Source of the DNA: Hydractinia symbiolongicarpus
Taxonomy: Eukaryota > Cnidaria > Hydrozoa > Anthoathecata > Hydractiniidae
Assembly: GCF_029227915.1 (NCBI RefSeq)
Contig: NC_079885.1
Location: 10,715,001 to 10,779,000, forward strand
Length of the DNA: 64,000 bases
Reading direction: 5' to 3'
Part shown: one piece after another, positions 1 to 12,500 of the stretch
How the letters are laid out: each line of letters opens with the position of its first letter
Numbering within the stretch: position 1 is the first letter of the stretch
Position numbers and translations under genes: made by a program
The notes under the pieces: model-generated
The model's input: only the letters and a program-made list of their open reading frames with translations
Database searches by the model: none
What the model was told of the DNA's origin: nothing

Positions 1-1
1 G

Positions 2-2122
2 TGTCTCTTTCAACTACCACTGGTGCTGAACAATTCCACAAGCTTCACTAAACTACTGAAAGACCTCAGGAATTTAGACTGGTCATATTTTAATAATTAT
101 GATGACCTTGATAAAGCATGTGAGAAACTGAATAAAAATGTTAAAACAGTGGCTGACAAACATGCCCCTTTCAAAACACATAGATTTTCTGGCCGTGTTG
201 AGGCATGGGTCACTGATGAATTAATAATAGCCATCAAAGAAAGAGACTTCTTGAAACGGAAAGCATCAAAAACAAAATCCATCATAGACTGGGAAGCTTT
301 CAAACAAAAAAGGAACCAGGTAATAGGTCTCAAAAATCGACTCAAAAACGAGTACTATAATGACGTTTTGCAGGACTTTCAAAAACGGCCAAAACAACTT
401 TGGAAAACCCTAAAAAAACTGGTTCCTGATAAGTCAGGCAATACTACCTCGATAAAACGAGTAGTCCAAAACGATGGTACAGAAACTTCTCACCCAAAAG
501 AAATTTCCAACACATTCAATTCATTTTTTGTCAGTGTTGGTGCAAAACTAGCCTCTAAATTTTCTTCTGACACTACTAATGTTAATCCACCTGTTAGCAG
601 ACACGATTTTCGGTGGGCTCGTATTGAGACCAAAAGTGTCGAAAAAATAATTAGATCACTAAAACTTAATAAAGCTACAGGCTTGGACGGAATTGGTTCA
701 CGACTGCTAAAAGCAGGTTCGTCAGTTTTAAGTATTTATTTATCAAGTCTTTTCAACAAATCTTTATTTACTGGTTATGTACCTAAATGTTGGAAGACTA
801 AAAGGGTCTCGCCTATTTTTAAAAGTGGCAATAAAACAGATCCTACTAATTATCGGCCTATCTCCATTTTGCCAATTCCTATGAAAATTTTTGAAAAGTT
901 AGTGCATGAGCAAATGTCTCATTTTATTTCTGAGCACAACTTCCTGAATGACAGACAGTCCGGATTTCGAAAACTCTTTTCCACAGAAACTGCAGTAGTC
1001 GATGTCTCTGATTTTATTCTTACTGAGCTCGACCAACATAACTTTGTTTGTGCTGTGCTCATTGACCTTAAAAAAGCTTTTGACACTGTTGATCATAAAA
1101 TTTTGTTAAAAAAACTATGGTGTTTTGGCATCAGAGATGCTGCCTTTGACTGGTTCGAGTCCTACTTAACGGACCGAATGCAGCTGACTCTTGTAAACGA
1201 CACAGGATCAGATCTGCTTCATGAAGACGCTTTTGGGGTGCCGCAGGGATCTGTGTTGGGGCCCCTGCTCTTTCTTTTGTATATTGATGACTTAAAATCT
1301 GTCATCAATTCAAACTACCACCATCTATATGCGGATGATACAATAATTATTTCGTCTCATAAAAACTTGGATACCCTTGTCTCCCAGGTCGAGTTAGAAC
1401 TTTCGCAAGTCGACCTCTGGCTGAATAATAACAAAATGACTATTAATACGGACAAAACTGAAACAATCTTTTTCGGCAACCACAGCCAGTTAAAAAAAGT
1501 TGAGAACAAAACTATCAACTATATGGGTATTCCTTTGAAGAGGAGCGAAAAAGTTAAATATCTTGGGGTAACATTTGATCAAAAAATGCAATGGGAAAAG
1601 CACATTAATGACATAAATAGAAAAATACTAATTAAATATTCTAAAATTAGAACCATTGCATCCTGTTTAACACCTCACACAAAAAACCTTTTAATTAATG
1701 CACTTGTCATGCCATATTTCAACTACTGCTCCTCGGCATGGGCTTGTGCCACCCAAGGTAGATTGGGAAAACTAGAAAAACGATTAAAATGTGTCCGTAC
1801 CTTTCTTGGGAAAGAGAGGGAATATTCAATGAATAATTTACTCATCAAAAACGATGCCATATTAGTTTTTAAAGCCATGAATCACATTGCTCCTGATTAC
1901 ATGCGCTCAAAATTCCTTTTGACAAAAAACTGTCATAATCATCAAACAAGAGGAGCTTCAAAAAACAGGTTCACACTTCCCTTGGTCAACACGGAATTTG
2001 GCAAAAAAGCCTTCCCATTTAGAGCTGCAAAAGTGTGGAATAATCTTCCAGACCAAGTGACCTGTGATGGAAGTCTGCTTTCGTTTAAGACTTCCATCTC
2101 TAATGTATTTGGCAAATTCTAA
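2..2122 (+). CDS. LINE ORF2 reverse transcriptase, 5'-truncated by window edge
   Basis: The frame is open from base 2 (a GTG at 23 is only the first start-like codon) to the TAA at 2120-2122, about 700 codons. The first ~200 residues are the linker between endonuclease and RT; the endonuclease must lie left of the window. RT blocks are seen in order: YRPISILPI (~residue 280), LIDLKKAFDT (~346), GVPQGSVLGP (~405), YADDT (~436, catalytic Asp pair). A C-terminal KKAFPFRAAKVWNNLP stretch is usual in CR1/Jockey-group LINEs. RT copies its own RNA at a nicked chromosomal target. No internal stop or frameshift is visible, so the RT part looks young and possibly intact. The clade (CR1/L2/Daphne/Jockey) is inferred from motif style only. 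Confidence 0.9.
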   Translation, partial: CLFQLPLVLNNSTSFTKLLKDLRNLDWSYFNNYDDLDKACEKLNKNVKTVADKHAPFKTHRFSGRVEAWVTDELIIAIKERDFLKRKASKTKSIIDWEAFKQKRNQVIGLKNRLKNEYYNDVLQDFQKRPKQLWKTLKKLVPDKSGNTTSIKRVVQNDGTETSHPKEISNTFNSFFVSVGAKLASKFSSDTTNVNPPVSRHDFRWARIETKSVEKIIRSLKLNKATGLDGIGSRLLKAGSSVLSIYLSSLFNKSLFTGYVPKCWKTKRVSPIFKSGNKTDPTNYRPISILPIPMKIFEKLVHEQMSHFISEHNFLNDRQSGFRKLFSTETAVVDVSDFILTELDQHNFVCAVLIDLKKAFDTVDHKILLKKLWCFGIRDAAFDWFESYLTDRMQLTLVNDTGSDLLHEDAFGVPQGSVLGPLLFLLYIDDLKSVINSNYHHLYADDTIIISSHKNLDTLVSQVELELSQVDLWLNNNKMTINTDKTETIFFGNHSQLKKVENKTINYMGIPLKRSEKVKYLGVTFDQKMQWEKHINDINRKILIKYSKIRTIASCLTPHTKNLLINALVMPYFNYCSSAWACATQGRLGKLEKRLKCVRTFLGKEREYSMNNLLIKNDAILVFKAMNHIAPDYMRSKFLLTKNCHNHQTRGASKNRFTLPLVNTEFGKKAFPFRAAKVWNNLPDQVTCDGSLLSFKTSISNVFGKF

Positions 2123-2328
2123 TGGAGATCACTTTTGAATTTTTTAATTTTTGTTTTTTATTCTTTTTCTTTTCAATTTTCACAGATTATAAATGTTACT
2201 ATGTTTGATTGAGCTGAGGCAGTCTAAGGTTTATCATTTTTTGTTTCTTTTTTGTTCTAGTGGCCCCCAGTGGAAACAATCCACTAACTATAGGTTTTTG
2301 TGATTTTCTGGGCTAGCCACTTTAAATA

Positions 2329-2352
2329 TTTATTATTATTATTATTATTATT
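2329..2352 (+). repeat. (ATT)n tail at the LINE 3' end
   Basis: A run of ATT/TTA triplets follows about 200 bp of T-rich 3' UTR after the LINE stop codon. Short tandem 3' tails of this kind are typical of CR1-like LINEs, and this one probably marks the 3' end of the element. Confidence 0.7.
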
Positions 2353-2635
2353 ACACAACAGGTTCCGTTATCAAGCTCCAAGAACCTTCAACGCCCTGCC
2401 CAAGTCTCTAAGAAGTTTCACTTCCTGTCCAGTTTTGAAGTTTAAAACAGCCCTTGACAAGCTTCTCAAAACTCTTCCAGATGAACCTCCGATCCCCGGG
2501 ACAAATGAAGCCTCAGAAAACAGCACAGCCACTGTAGTTCAATCCCCTCATCCTCCTCTTTTTAGAGTAGAAGAGGAAGAAGTGACTGACGTGGGACGTA
2601 AACGACAGGCTTTAAGCTACAGCTTCAAAAGTTAA
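2353..2635 (+). pseudogene. C-terminal remnant of a second LINE ORF
   Basis: The open frame directly after the (ATT)n tail reads NRFRYQAPRTFNALPKSLRS and continues with an FK..L..L pattern. This matches the usual C-terminal tail of LINE ORF2 proteins (R-x-APR-x-(F/W)N-x-LP-x-x-LR). No RT core is joined to it, so it is an older fragment next to which, or into which, the LINE at 2-2352 inserted. The tail after ~2520 is acidic and unrecognised. Confidence 0.5.
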
Positions 2636-4639
2636 CATAAGTAACATAAGTAAAACGCAGCTAAAACGCTGTAAAAAGTTTTACCCTGCGATTATCGGAT
2701 TTCCCTTCTAAATGAGGGCTGCAACTTAAGTTCAATTTAGATTATTTATAGCTCTGAAAGGCTCCTTTTTAAGGTTCAAATTTACCTAACAAAAGGTCAG
2801 TATTTTTCCTCAAAATTTTACCACGTGAGAATCCTAAAGATTCGATCTCAGTAAGTTAAAATGCCAAGCCTGAGATATAGCTACATAGAAGATCACACTA
2901 ATCAATTCCAGCTCCTTGAATATTTTTTTCACCCAAAATTTCATACCTCTTGCGTTTAGTTTGGTTTCAGCCCAGAGACTCCAACAATGAAATGCAAGCT
3001 CTGGCCTGCCTGGAGGGGATATGTTCTTCACCGCTGTGCTTTCTTTGCTTGATTTCTCTGGGCGTACGGGAGCGTGTCTTCTCACAACATAAAGCGTAGA
3101 AGAGCCCTGGGGACAATTTGCACAATAGCCAATGTATCGGCTATTCCTGGCGAAAAATATTGCCAGTAGCAATATTTTTTTTATTTTTTTTTTATTCATA
3201 CATTTAACTGAACATAACTGCATTTATCGCCCTATAATAATACGAAACTTCCGTGTATCTTGTGATTTGTGGCAAAAATTATGTTTTAGTGTAGAGTGTG
3301 TGATCAGAGTGAAGCCATTGCGTTTCACTTTTATGTTTAAGGCTATAAATAACACGGGTAAAAAACTGACGTCATCTCCTGGTGGTTATGGACAACCTGC
3401 GACTGAATTAGGACCAATTTTCTAAAGCTGGGTCAACCCATCTGTTTCGGAACAGACTGGTTAATGATGTCACCAAAAAACATTTAAATCGCCATATCTC
3501 TGTAACCGCTCGTCAAAAGTACATTATAATAACGCATTTTCTTGATCTGGGTTTCAAACTCTACAATAGGTAACGGGTAAACAAGCTTCTAAAATAAAAT
3601 TTATACTTTGACGGACCTTTGCAGCCGTCATCAAAATTTTTAAACTCTTATATCTTCCTAATCGTTCGTTAAAAGTGCATTATTTACATCAGGGCCTATT
3701 CACAATAGGTGCAACAGAATAACAAATTCTGAAAAAAAATTGTGTATAAGGAGTTCTAATTACGGGATCTTTCCATTTTTCTTCTGCGTTAGCAAATTTT
3801 TTCCACAGCTCTTATCAACTGGTTTACTATAATCATTCTTCTGGTAGTACGTTGTTAAGTCTAGTTAAATTGGGGACGAAAAAATTATTTCTTCCCTCCC
3901 TGTCCGAATGCATTTACTCCCGTGTTTCCTGGGCAGCATTACTTAAAATTAAATCTTCTAACTTTTTAGTTTTACTTTAGAGATTTTTAAAGGGTTCTAG
4001 TTCAAAATTTAAATAGTCAAGGAAGATTCGCGAAGTTCTTTGAAGTAATAATCTCAAATCTTTCTGTTGCTATTTATTGTAATTTAATATTACTGCCTTT
4101 GTCTACCATCGTTGTTGCTGCGCAGTATCGCAATCCCAAAATCATGCATTGTTGCAGAGTGAAGAGTATTGCGTGAAGCTCTCGCCAAGTTGTATCATAT
4201 GCCAAGCCAGTATTAACAGGTGGTGTTGTCCTAGTGTCTGAAACAAACAAATGCAACCTCGTCCCCAGGGCATCTTGTATCTTTTCTGACCCCGGGATTA
4301 ACGTTTTCTTTTTAATTTCTTTGATTCAACCTCCTTCTAGATTTAACAAAGATGCAGACAAAATACAGAATAAGATATTTAGAGGATGTTTTATGGACCC
4401 TTTTAAAATGCAGAAATACAATCGACTTTACCTGTAACAGACAAACACAGCTAAATTATTAGTACATTAGATTATATATTCAGTATTAGTATATTAGAAA
4501 GTTAGATTATTTCTTTCACACATTGGACATAACATTCTTGCAAAAAGTCTTTTTTTGGCTATTTATCGAGGCAGCCAAACACATTCTCGAAGAGCTCTTT
4601 GAGATACATAAACCTCGAAGGCATCTGATTTGACCCATC
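2636..4639. other. intergenic, no gene seen
   Basis: No supported gene. Two short opposite-strand open frames near 2.8-3.4 kb overlap each other and have no recognisable content. A perfect 11-bp inverted repeat (AAAAATATTGC, loop CAGTA) lies at 3153-3179. Bases 3430-3690 carry phrases such as TGTAACCGCTCGTCAAAAGT that recur near 13.8 kb (dispersed repeat). Confidence 0.6.
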
Positions 4640-5262
4640 AAGAACTTCGAACTGCATTTAGGAGTTTACAAGTAATAAAAGGATCAGGAATGGATGAAAT
4701 AAGAGTGAATGTAGTACAAAAGGTGTATGATACTATTGAAGACGTTCTTAACATCGGTATATGTCCTGATTAGGTAAAAGTTGCACGTGTTACGCCTATT
4801 TTTAAGGCAGGCAGAGTCTGATGTCACTAACTACAGCCCTATCTCTGTCCTATCGGGCTTTTCAAAGATTTTAGAGCGTATGATGTGTAATAGGCTTTAT
4901 GTATATTTAATATACAATGATATTCTTTACAGTAAACGACTTGGTTTTCAAATAAACAACTCCACAGCTCACGACGCATTGAAAATTTAAAAAAACATAC
5001 ATGTTTATAGGCTAGGAGTTTTTATTGATCCTTCAAAAATACTCGACACAGTTAATCATGATATCTTTACACACTAGAATTACAAACTAGAATCATAAGG
5101 CATAGGAGCCAACCTAAACTGGTTCAGGGATTACGCAACAAACAGAAAGCAATGTGTTTCGTTTGGAAATGAATTTACGGATTTAAAACTTGTGAAGTGT
5201 GGTGTAACTTTATTTTTTTTACTGATGATAGCAACCTTTTATATCGTGGAATTTGAAAGTAA
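4640..5262 (+). pseudogene. decayed LINE reverse transcriptase
   Basis: With frame changes and stops one can follow RT blocks in order: VKVARVTPIFKAG (stop just before, shift just after), NYSPISVLSGFSKILERMM (~4838-4890), RLGFQINNSTAHDAL, FIDPSKILDTVNHDIF (~5020-5065, the catalytic Asp block), NRKQCVSFGNEFTDLKLVKC (~5145-5200), then after a gap FTDDSNL (~5218-5240) in place of ADDT. The PQGS block between the last two is missing, so an internal deletion is present. At least three stops or shifts make it dead. It is a different subfamily from the intact LINE at the window start. Confidence 0.8.
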
Positions 5263-6591
5263 ATACACAGATAGTACATAATATACGTCTTTTTCATCAT
5301 AGTCACAAGAAAATAACTATGTTCCCATCTAGTATATACAGCAACTGCGTGTCTGTCTAACACATGTGTACTTCATTATCTACGTTTTGACCAAGTTGCA
5401 CATCATACTGAATTGTATGAACCAAGTTGCGATAACAAACATAAAAAAACAAAATACACCATTTTTTCTAAACCATATAAAATTGACAATCTACCTCTTA
5501 GACTTCCAGATTTTAAAATAAACATTAGGTAGGTTACTAATAAATTAGAACGGCTTATTTTTATAAATATATATTTTTTATGTTGTTGTAAATACTAATA
5601 TGAATGTACGATAACATTTGTTAGTATAATACTTAACAACTAGGGGCTTGTTTACATTTAAAATATAATGGCTTCTGGTTGCCATTATATTGTAAACAAT
5701 TGATGTAAGCTTTTTATTATAGGCGAAATATATATCTGAAGAAAAAAACAGTATTATTTTAAACAACATGGTGACTTCATAAGACAGACTTCATCTCAAC
5801 GTTTAAATATAAAATCTTAAGTTTATTGCTTTAATATATCAGGACGAGCAACAAGACGGATAAAAAGAAAACTAGTGTTGCTGATTGAAAAAGCCACATA
5901 AATTACACATACAGATTTTAAAAATTTATAAAATTGTTTTAAATGATTTGATAAATAAATAAATAAATAATTCGATAAATTAATAAATAAATAAATAATT
6001 ATGAATAATTATGGATAAATATCACACTTTCGTATCTCTAAATATATTAAAATATTTCAAAAAAATAGTTTTTGTTAAGCTACTGTTTTTCTTAGTCCGC
6101 ATATAGTTATAAATATAGATATATGTTTTTAATGTATAGTTATCAATAAGTATTACTCTTAAGAGAGATTGTAAATAATCTCGTTTTTTTTTTTAGTTGG
6201 CACATGATGCAAATGCAAGCTTAAATTCAGATTAAATCCAATGACAAATTTTTTATCACTCCCCGGGACCGTCAAAGTAGTTTTGAAAGTGGAGAGACAA
6301 ATATAGCGATAAAAACGCCTTACAAGGGTTAAGGCTGTGTTAAAATGTTTTTAAAATTTAAAACTTCTACATTGGCTATAACGCTTTTAAAATTTTTAAG
6401 TTTTTTAGTGAGTTATAAGAGTTAGGTTTTCAAAGCTATCTAGACAATCTCTGAAAAAAATTAATTATGACACCGGCCCTCCCAGTTTCGTCGGCCCTGA
6501 TTGCTTATTATTTTAAAATTTCTGCAATAACATACGATGTGTAAAGAACAAGAAAGAATAAAATATAAACCGGAAATGTAAGACAAGTTTT
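5263..6591. other. AT-rich intergenic with (AATA)n
   Basis: Very AT-rich spacer downstream (3') of the minus-strand WD40 gene. It includes an (AATA)n tract around 5951-6000. No coding sequence is supported. Confidence 0.6.
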
Positions 6592-9500
6592 TCAAAGGTG
6601 TGTTGATTGACGTTGCAACTCCTCGCTTAGTTGAATCATCTCATCAGCCACCACATTAATGTCATACTCTGAAGTCACACTACCCCGTGGTTTTAAAAAA
6701 TTACTTTGAAGTTCCGACATTAGTGAATTTCGTGTTGCATCATTGGGTGGCGGTAATGGCGTATATTTTCTTGTATCTTTTACATCGCTCTGCGTATTGG
6801 ATTTAGTCGGACGGAGTTTTTTGCGCTCTGCCAATAATTCTTTTGATTTGAAACGCATACTCCCTTCATCCACGGCTGTTGGTAATTTTAATCCTTGAAA
6901 CAAGTCGTTGATGCTCTAAAGGAGATTAAAATTGATATGACATTAGAGGGTACGGAAGGTTTTTTGCAAAAATTATTTGTGCGAAGTTTCACGATTTTCA
7001 TGAAATTGTCTACCTTTCGTGAAATTAAAAGCAGAATCTCTATGAGGTGTAAAATGTGGGGGCGGGCGAATTTTTAAGAGGCACCACATGCGCAGCAGCA
7101 TAATATTGCGTATGTGCTGAAAGTAGCAGCGAAAATAAAAATACGCTACACGAAAAGAAAAACCCCTTTCTGCTTTTCAGCATTTCCTTAAAAATCCAAC
7201 CAATCAAAAGGCAGGAAATTCTAAACTTAAAAATTTCACGAACCCATCAGAGACCTTCAAAAAATTCTCCTGGTTGCGTATATCGCGTCATTAGTTTCGC
7301 AACAAAGACTACAGTGTAAACAGAATGTATAGTTTATCAGTGTTTAGTTTGTTCTATCCATCTCTTGTTCTATATTTGTACATGTTGAGCTAAAAATGTC
7401 GCCGCGGAAAAAATCGCCCGTCGCTAGATTTACGCCTCCTACAGAATCGGCTTAAATTCTCGTAGAAATTCTTGCCAGACGCCCAAAAGAATCGACATTT
7501 TTTAAAACTTTTTCGCTTATAGTATTTTTATTTTATATTATTTTAAAAATTAGTCAATTTTGCGCGCCCAATTTCCTTTGCGCAGTATTTTCACAAAGGC
7601 AGAATAGATGACCTTTTTGCACTGGAGAACCTAAAACTCCAAAAGTATTTTAGCTAAGAAAAAAGCTTTATAATCACAGTTATTTTCTACTTAAGTTTAG
7701 GCTCATCTTGTATTTACACCAAGAATAACAAAAATATTGCATATTTTTGTTAAGAATACTAAAAAGTTGAAGAAATATGGCTTAAATAGTCTAAATCGGC
7801 CCCAATGTTCTGTTGGGGTAAAAAAATTCAGATAATTAGAAAGTTGTCCAGGTCCGCGACGACGACAATAATTTTAAAATTAACAATAACAACAACAACA
7901 ACAACAACAATAACAACAATAACAACAACAACAACACTAAAAAACATCACAAATCACATATACCTCATGTGACTTCACCGTTTTTAATTTCGACCTTTTG
8001 TCTTGAAGCAAAGCCGACGTGACTGGCGCTTTGATTCGAATGGTCTGTTTGGCAGTCAGCTTGGTCATTTCTTTCAGCTTGATTTGATTGTCTGTTTTAG
8101 CCTTGTCTAGAACAGACGCCGACGACTCATTCCCTGAAATAAAAGGTATACACTAAGAAAATAAGTTCTTTGTGTAACAATAAAACCATCCTTAATACTA
8201 TGGCGCAAGATTTATCCTCGTGCGACTTATTATCGCGCGCATTTAAATTAATTAGATTTTTTTTACTCGCACAAGATAAGAACTTTCAGTTATACAGCTT
8301 ATTTATCTGGAATTTATAAAAATCGATTGCTTTCGCGCAAAATAACAACTTCAAGTTCACATATTCATCAGGTATGGAGATGGCTAAACTAAACCACGAG
8401 AGTGTGTGTAGGTGATGAGGTCACGACGTGAGATGCATTAAGTGCAACTTTACGAAGAACTGAATCACTCACCTAGAGAAGGTAAAGAAGACGAAGACTG
8501 TGTTTTTACAGGCATTTGTGCATATGGAAGCGTGTTAACATCTGACTGAAGTGTATCATAGAATTCTTCAGTGATGTCAATCGTTGATAAAGTGATCTGT
8601 TTGTCAACACTACCAGTTGCAAGAAGTGTGGCGTCAGGAGACAATGCAAGAGACTCGACCTATAAAAAAAGGTTTTCATGCTGCATGAAAAGAATGACGA
8701 TTTGTTTCAAGTAGAAATCCACTGAAAAAGAATTGCTAAACACACAAGGTAGAAAGAGATTGTCATGTCACTTGTGGGTGCTTTTCAGTGACCACTCATT
8801 TTTTAAAAGTTAACTTCTGGACTTTTCCAGCAGTATTTTACTAGTTTTCTAACTTTTTTTAGGAGTTCGATAAAAACCAGAAATTCCAATAACAAAAAAA
8901 CCATAAACGTATCCCATAATCAGAGGATCAAAAAAATGGAACTTAAACAAAACGCAGATTTGGAAAAAAAAATTTCTAGGTGTTTTTCCCCATTTTGCCA
9001 ACTTCCCAGGGTTCTTTAAATAAGTATATTCTATTTCCAACAGTTTCAGAGGAGAGGTGCCCATCCTGTTACATAGAGCCAGATGCACAAAATCTGTTCC
9101 TCAATGAAAAGTATATTCCTTAAGGGTTTATGACTTTAAAATTCTAAATCTTATAAACAAAACTCGGTACATATCTACAGATACTGAAGTAATGGCATGG
9201 AAAATATTGGTTATACCTCATAACTCCAAAGGTGCTGTTTCAAAAAGCAAACGGGATCTCCTTGTGGATTAAAAATATTCCACAAGCAGCATTGTGTATC
9301 TCCGACAGAGAAAATCAAATTTGAAGAGGAAGACATGAATTCAACGTTTGAAACTTCTGCTGTGTGACCTTGCAAACAATTAATGGCTTTGTTGGCACGA
9401 ACATCCCATATGGAAATCTGAAAGAAAATGTAGTACTACAAATGAATAATATCTATGTATTTGTAATTCCCACAACTTAGAGAGAAGCAACAAGCTTTTT

Positions 9501-12500
9501 GGGTGAGCACGAACATCCCATATGGAAATCTGAAAGAATATTTAGTTCTATGCATATCACCTGTGAAAAAATATTAATACAACTTTTTTTACCTTTAGAC
9601 CAAATACGTGTACTTAAGAAATGACCTCTGTGTTTTAATTAGACTTGTCGGTAGTCTGTGGATAAATCACATTTCGGGTGTCCGTATCAGAGCTACAAAA
9701 TCATGCAGGGACAGACAAAGGGTGTTAATATATATAAATTTCTTCACAACAATGAAGTCATACAATTTTTATGATATATAGCAAGACAAGCAGAAAACAA
9801 TATTATTGTTGTCATTAGGGAGACCAATCTTCGTATTGTAGAAACAACAAAGTCAAATTAACACCAAATGGATTTATTCTAAGGTTTAAAATAGGGAAGG
9901 CCAGTAATGGGGGTGGGGATAAATTTAATATTGTTATTCAAATTGTGTGATCAGAATTCTCTAAAACATGATGCCTTTAATTAGTTTTCACCTTATTTGT
10001 CAGAAAATTAGATTATTTCTTAAATAACGTGTATGCACATGTTCTTTAGGACGTTTTTGAAGACATAAATTTTTTCCTTTCATTACTAAAACTTCTTTTT
10101 TAATGCATATAGGATAGTGAAAAGGGTGGCAAAAATGTTTTGCAATGTAGTTTTCCCAACCGCAACCCCCCCCCCCCCCCCCCCCTTACAAATAGTTAAC
10201 CGAAAGTAGCTTTTAGGAAGAAAATTTAAAAATGCTGCAATATTATTGTTAACAAACACAAACCTTAGCGTCTTTCGAACCGGCAGCTAAGTAGTTACTA
10301 CATGGTGACCAACAGCAGCATTTGATCGCATCTGCATGCACTCCAGAAAGTAATACATCAGAATGCCAATTGTGATCAGTGCGCATGTCCCATAATCTAA
10401 TTGACGTATCTTCACTGGCAGTACACAAGATGGGAGCAGCAGAGTTATTATCAAAAGAGCAAGCCCAGACGCCTGTAAAAATATCATCTTTGTGGTATGA
10501 GTAGTGAAAAGTAAATTTACTACTGGAGATATGAAACAAAAGTATAACAAAATAAATAAGAAAATAGAGTATATATAGTAAAAAAATACCAGCAGAGTGT
10601 CCAACAAGTTGATTTGCAGGTTTTAGCATATTCATATCCCATAATATAACACTACCATTCCAGGATGATGATGCCAAAATTTTACCATCAGCGGTAAATG
10701 TGGTCCCTAACACCCATGATTGGTGTTGCATCAATCTTTGAGGAAAATTAAATCAAACTCTTGAATATGGATGGAACAAAATATGCTGCAATAATTTTAT
10801 TAAGAATTTACAATGTTTTACCACGGATCTTTTGTTTCTATTTGTACTTTTATCAATGTATGTTAATAAATAATAGGAAATTTTTGTGTTTTTGTACATT
10901 TAAACCATGTGTTACTGAATTAGTTGTAAAGTTAAGAGTATTTTCCTTCGTATATACATAAATAAAATATATAAATGCTTTCTGGAGATGCTAAATATGT
11001 AACATAAGGAACGGTAAAAACCGTTAATTTTAGGGCATAAAATGATGAAGAGGTAACAAGACAAAAAAATCAGAAATAATACAAATGGTCCCTGCCAGTT
11101 TGGGAAAAAGGAAATCCTTAGGGAATCCAAATACTGATTTTTCTAGTTGTATAATCCTTTAATGATAAAAAGTAACAATTTAATTTTGAATTTAAATACT
11201 TTTGAAAAGTCATGGAGAATATGCTTTAAAAAAAATTATATTTTTGAATGATATTTCTAAATTCAAGGTTGTGGTAAATAATAACAAGCACTGTCTACGA
11301 ATGATAAAATTGTAACAAAAGCAAAGTAACTCATTATTTATTTCCAGAACACTCCCGTTACTAATTCTCCATTATGGCTTCAATACAACATAAATTTTTA
11401 TTTTGGCAGTTTTAAATATTCAATAATAGTGACATGTAAGAAAATTTTGATTATAATTATACAAAAGTAACAGATTAAAGAAAATTTTGTATATGTGTTG
11501 TTACAGTTTTACCATATTATCTCTTTCCTAACTTGTTTGGAAGTTTTTCAACCAAGTTTTTATCAATAGTATTTACCAATAAGAATCTATTTAAAGCTAG
11601 GGGCTCTAAAATGACAAAACTGTAACAAAAAAAGTTGTGAGATATGATTAGAATTTATATAGGCCCTGTTTGACATCTTACACTAGGGACCTTCCAAATC
11701 ATCCTTAGCGCAACAGATTTAGAATCATATTTTCCAAAATTCCATCTAGTATACCAATTTATAAGAAAGATTACTATTTTAGTGAAAAATTGAGCCCCTA
11801 ATTTTTTCAAGACAATATGCCATGTTGTTCCAGGAATTAAAATACATGACCACACCCAATCTTATATATGTCCATGCTTATAAATATGTCCAACAAGGAA
11901 ATAGGTGAATGTTAGGTTTTCTATTTCGCTATCAACTTGACAACCAAATGTATTAATCTTATTCTTCTGCATTGTGCTATGTGAAGGATATAGGAGAAGT
12001 ATCATGACCTTACAAAAACTAGTAAATGGTAGGATTATACTTTTTTAATAGGTTTCAAATTAGGCAAATTATCAGGTTACCAAAGTATAATTAGATCTTT
12101 ATAAATTAATTGAAATGTTAAAACGTTCTTCTTCAAGGATTAAAGCAGGATACAGTGTAAATGAAATGTACAATGATTACTTTTAGGCCAACTTTAAGTA
12201 ATTAATAGTTTGACGAAACCTAAGTTACAAAAAAGAACTTCAGTCGGTCAGCAAAAAAATCTTCTCCAACTGTGATGAGGAAGATTTATTGCACGCACAA
12301 ACTAATATATTTTCTTATGTCTGTCTTCCTGAATTATAGAGATGTGCATATTTTACATGGCTAGCCTCACAAATATCGAGGGATATACCTTGTCTATTAT
12401 TTCCAGGAGGGGCCATGGCTTAGATGGAGAGTCCTAGAGTATTTAATGCTCATTTTGAGCGACGCAGACCCAATTAGGGCCCGCGCTCTACTAGACAACT

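Noticed and set aside
10287-10607. Hydrophobic 106-codon minus-strand frame
   Set aside because: Shadow of WD40 exon 3 plus intron in another frame.
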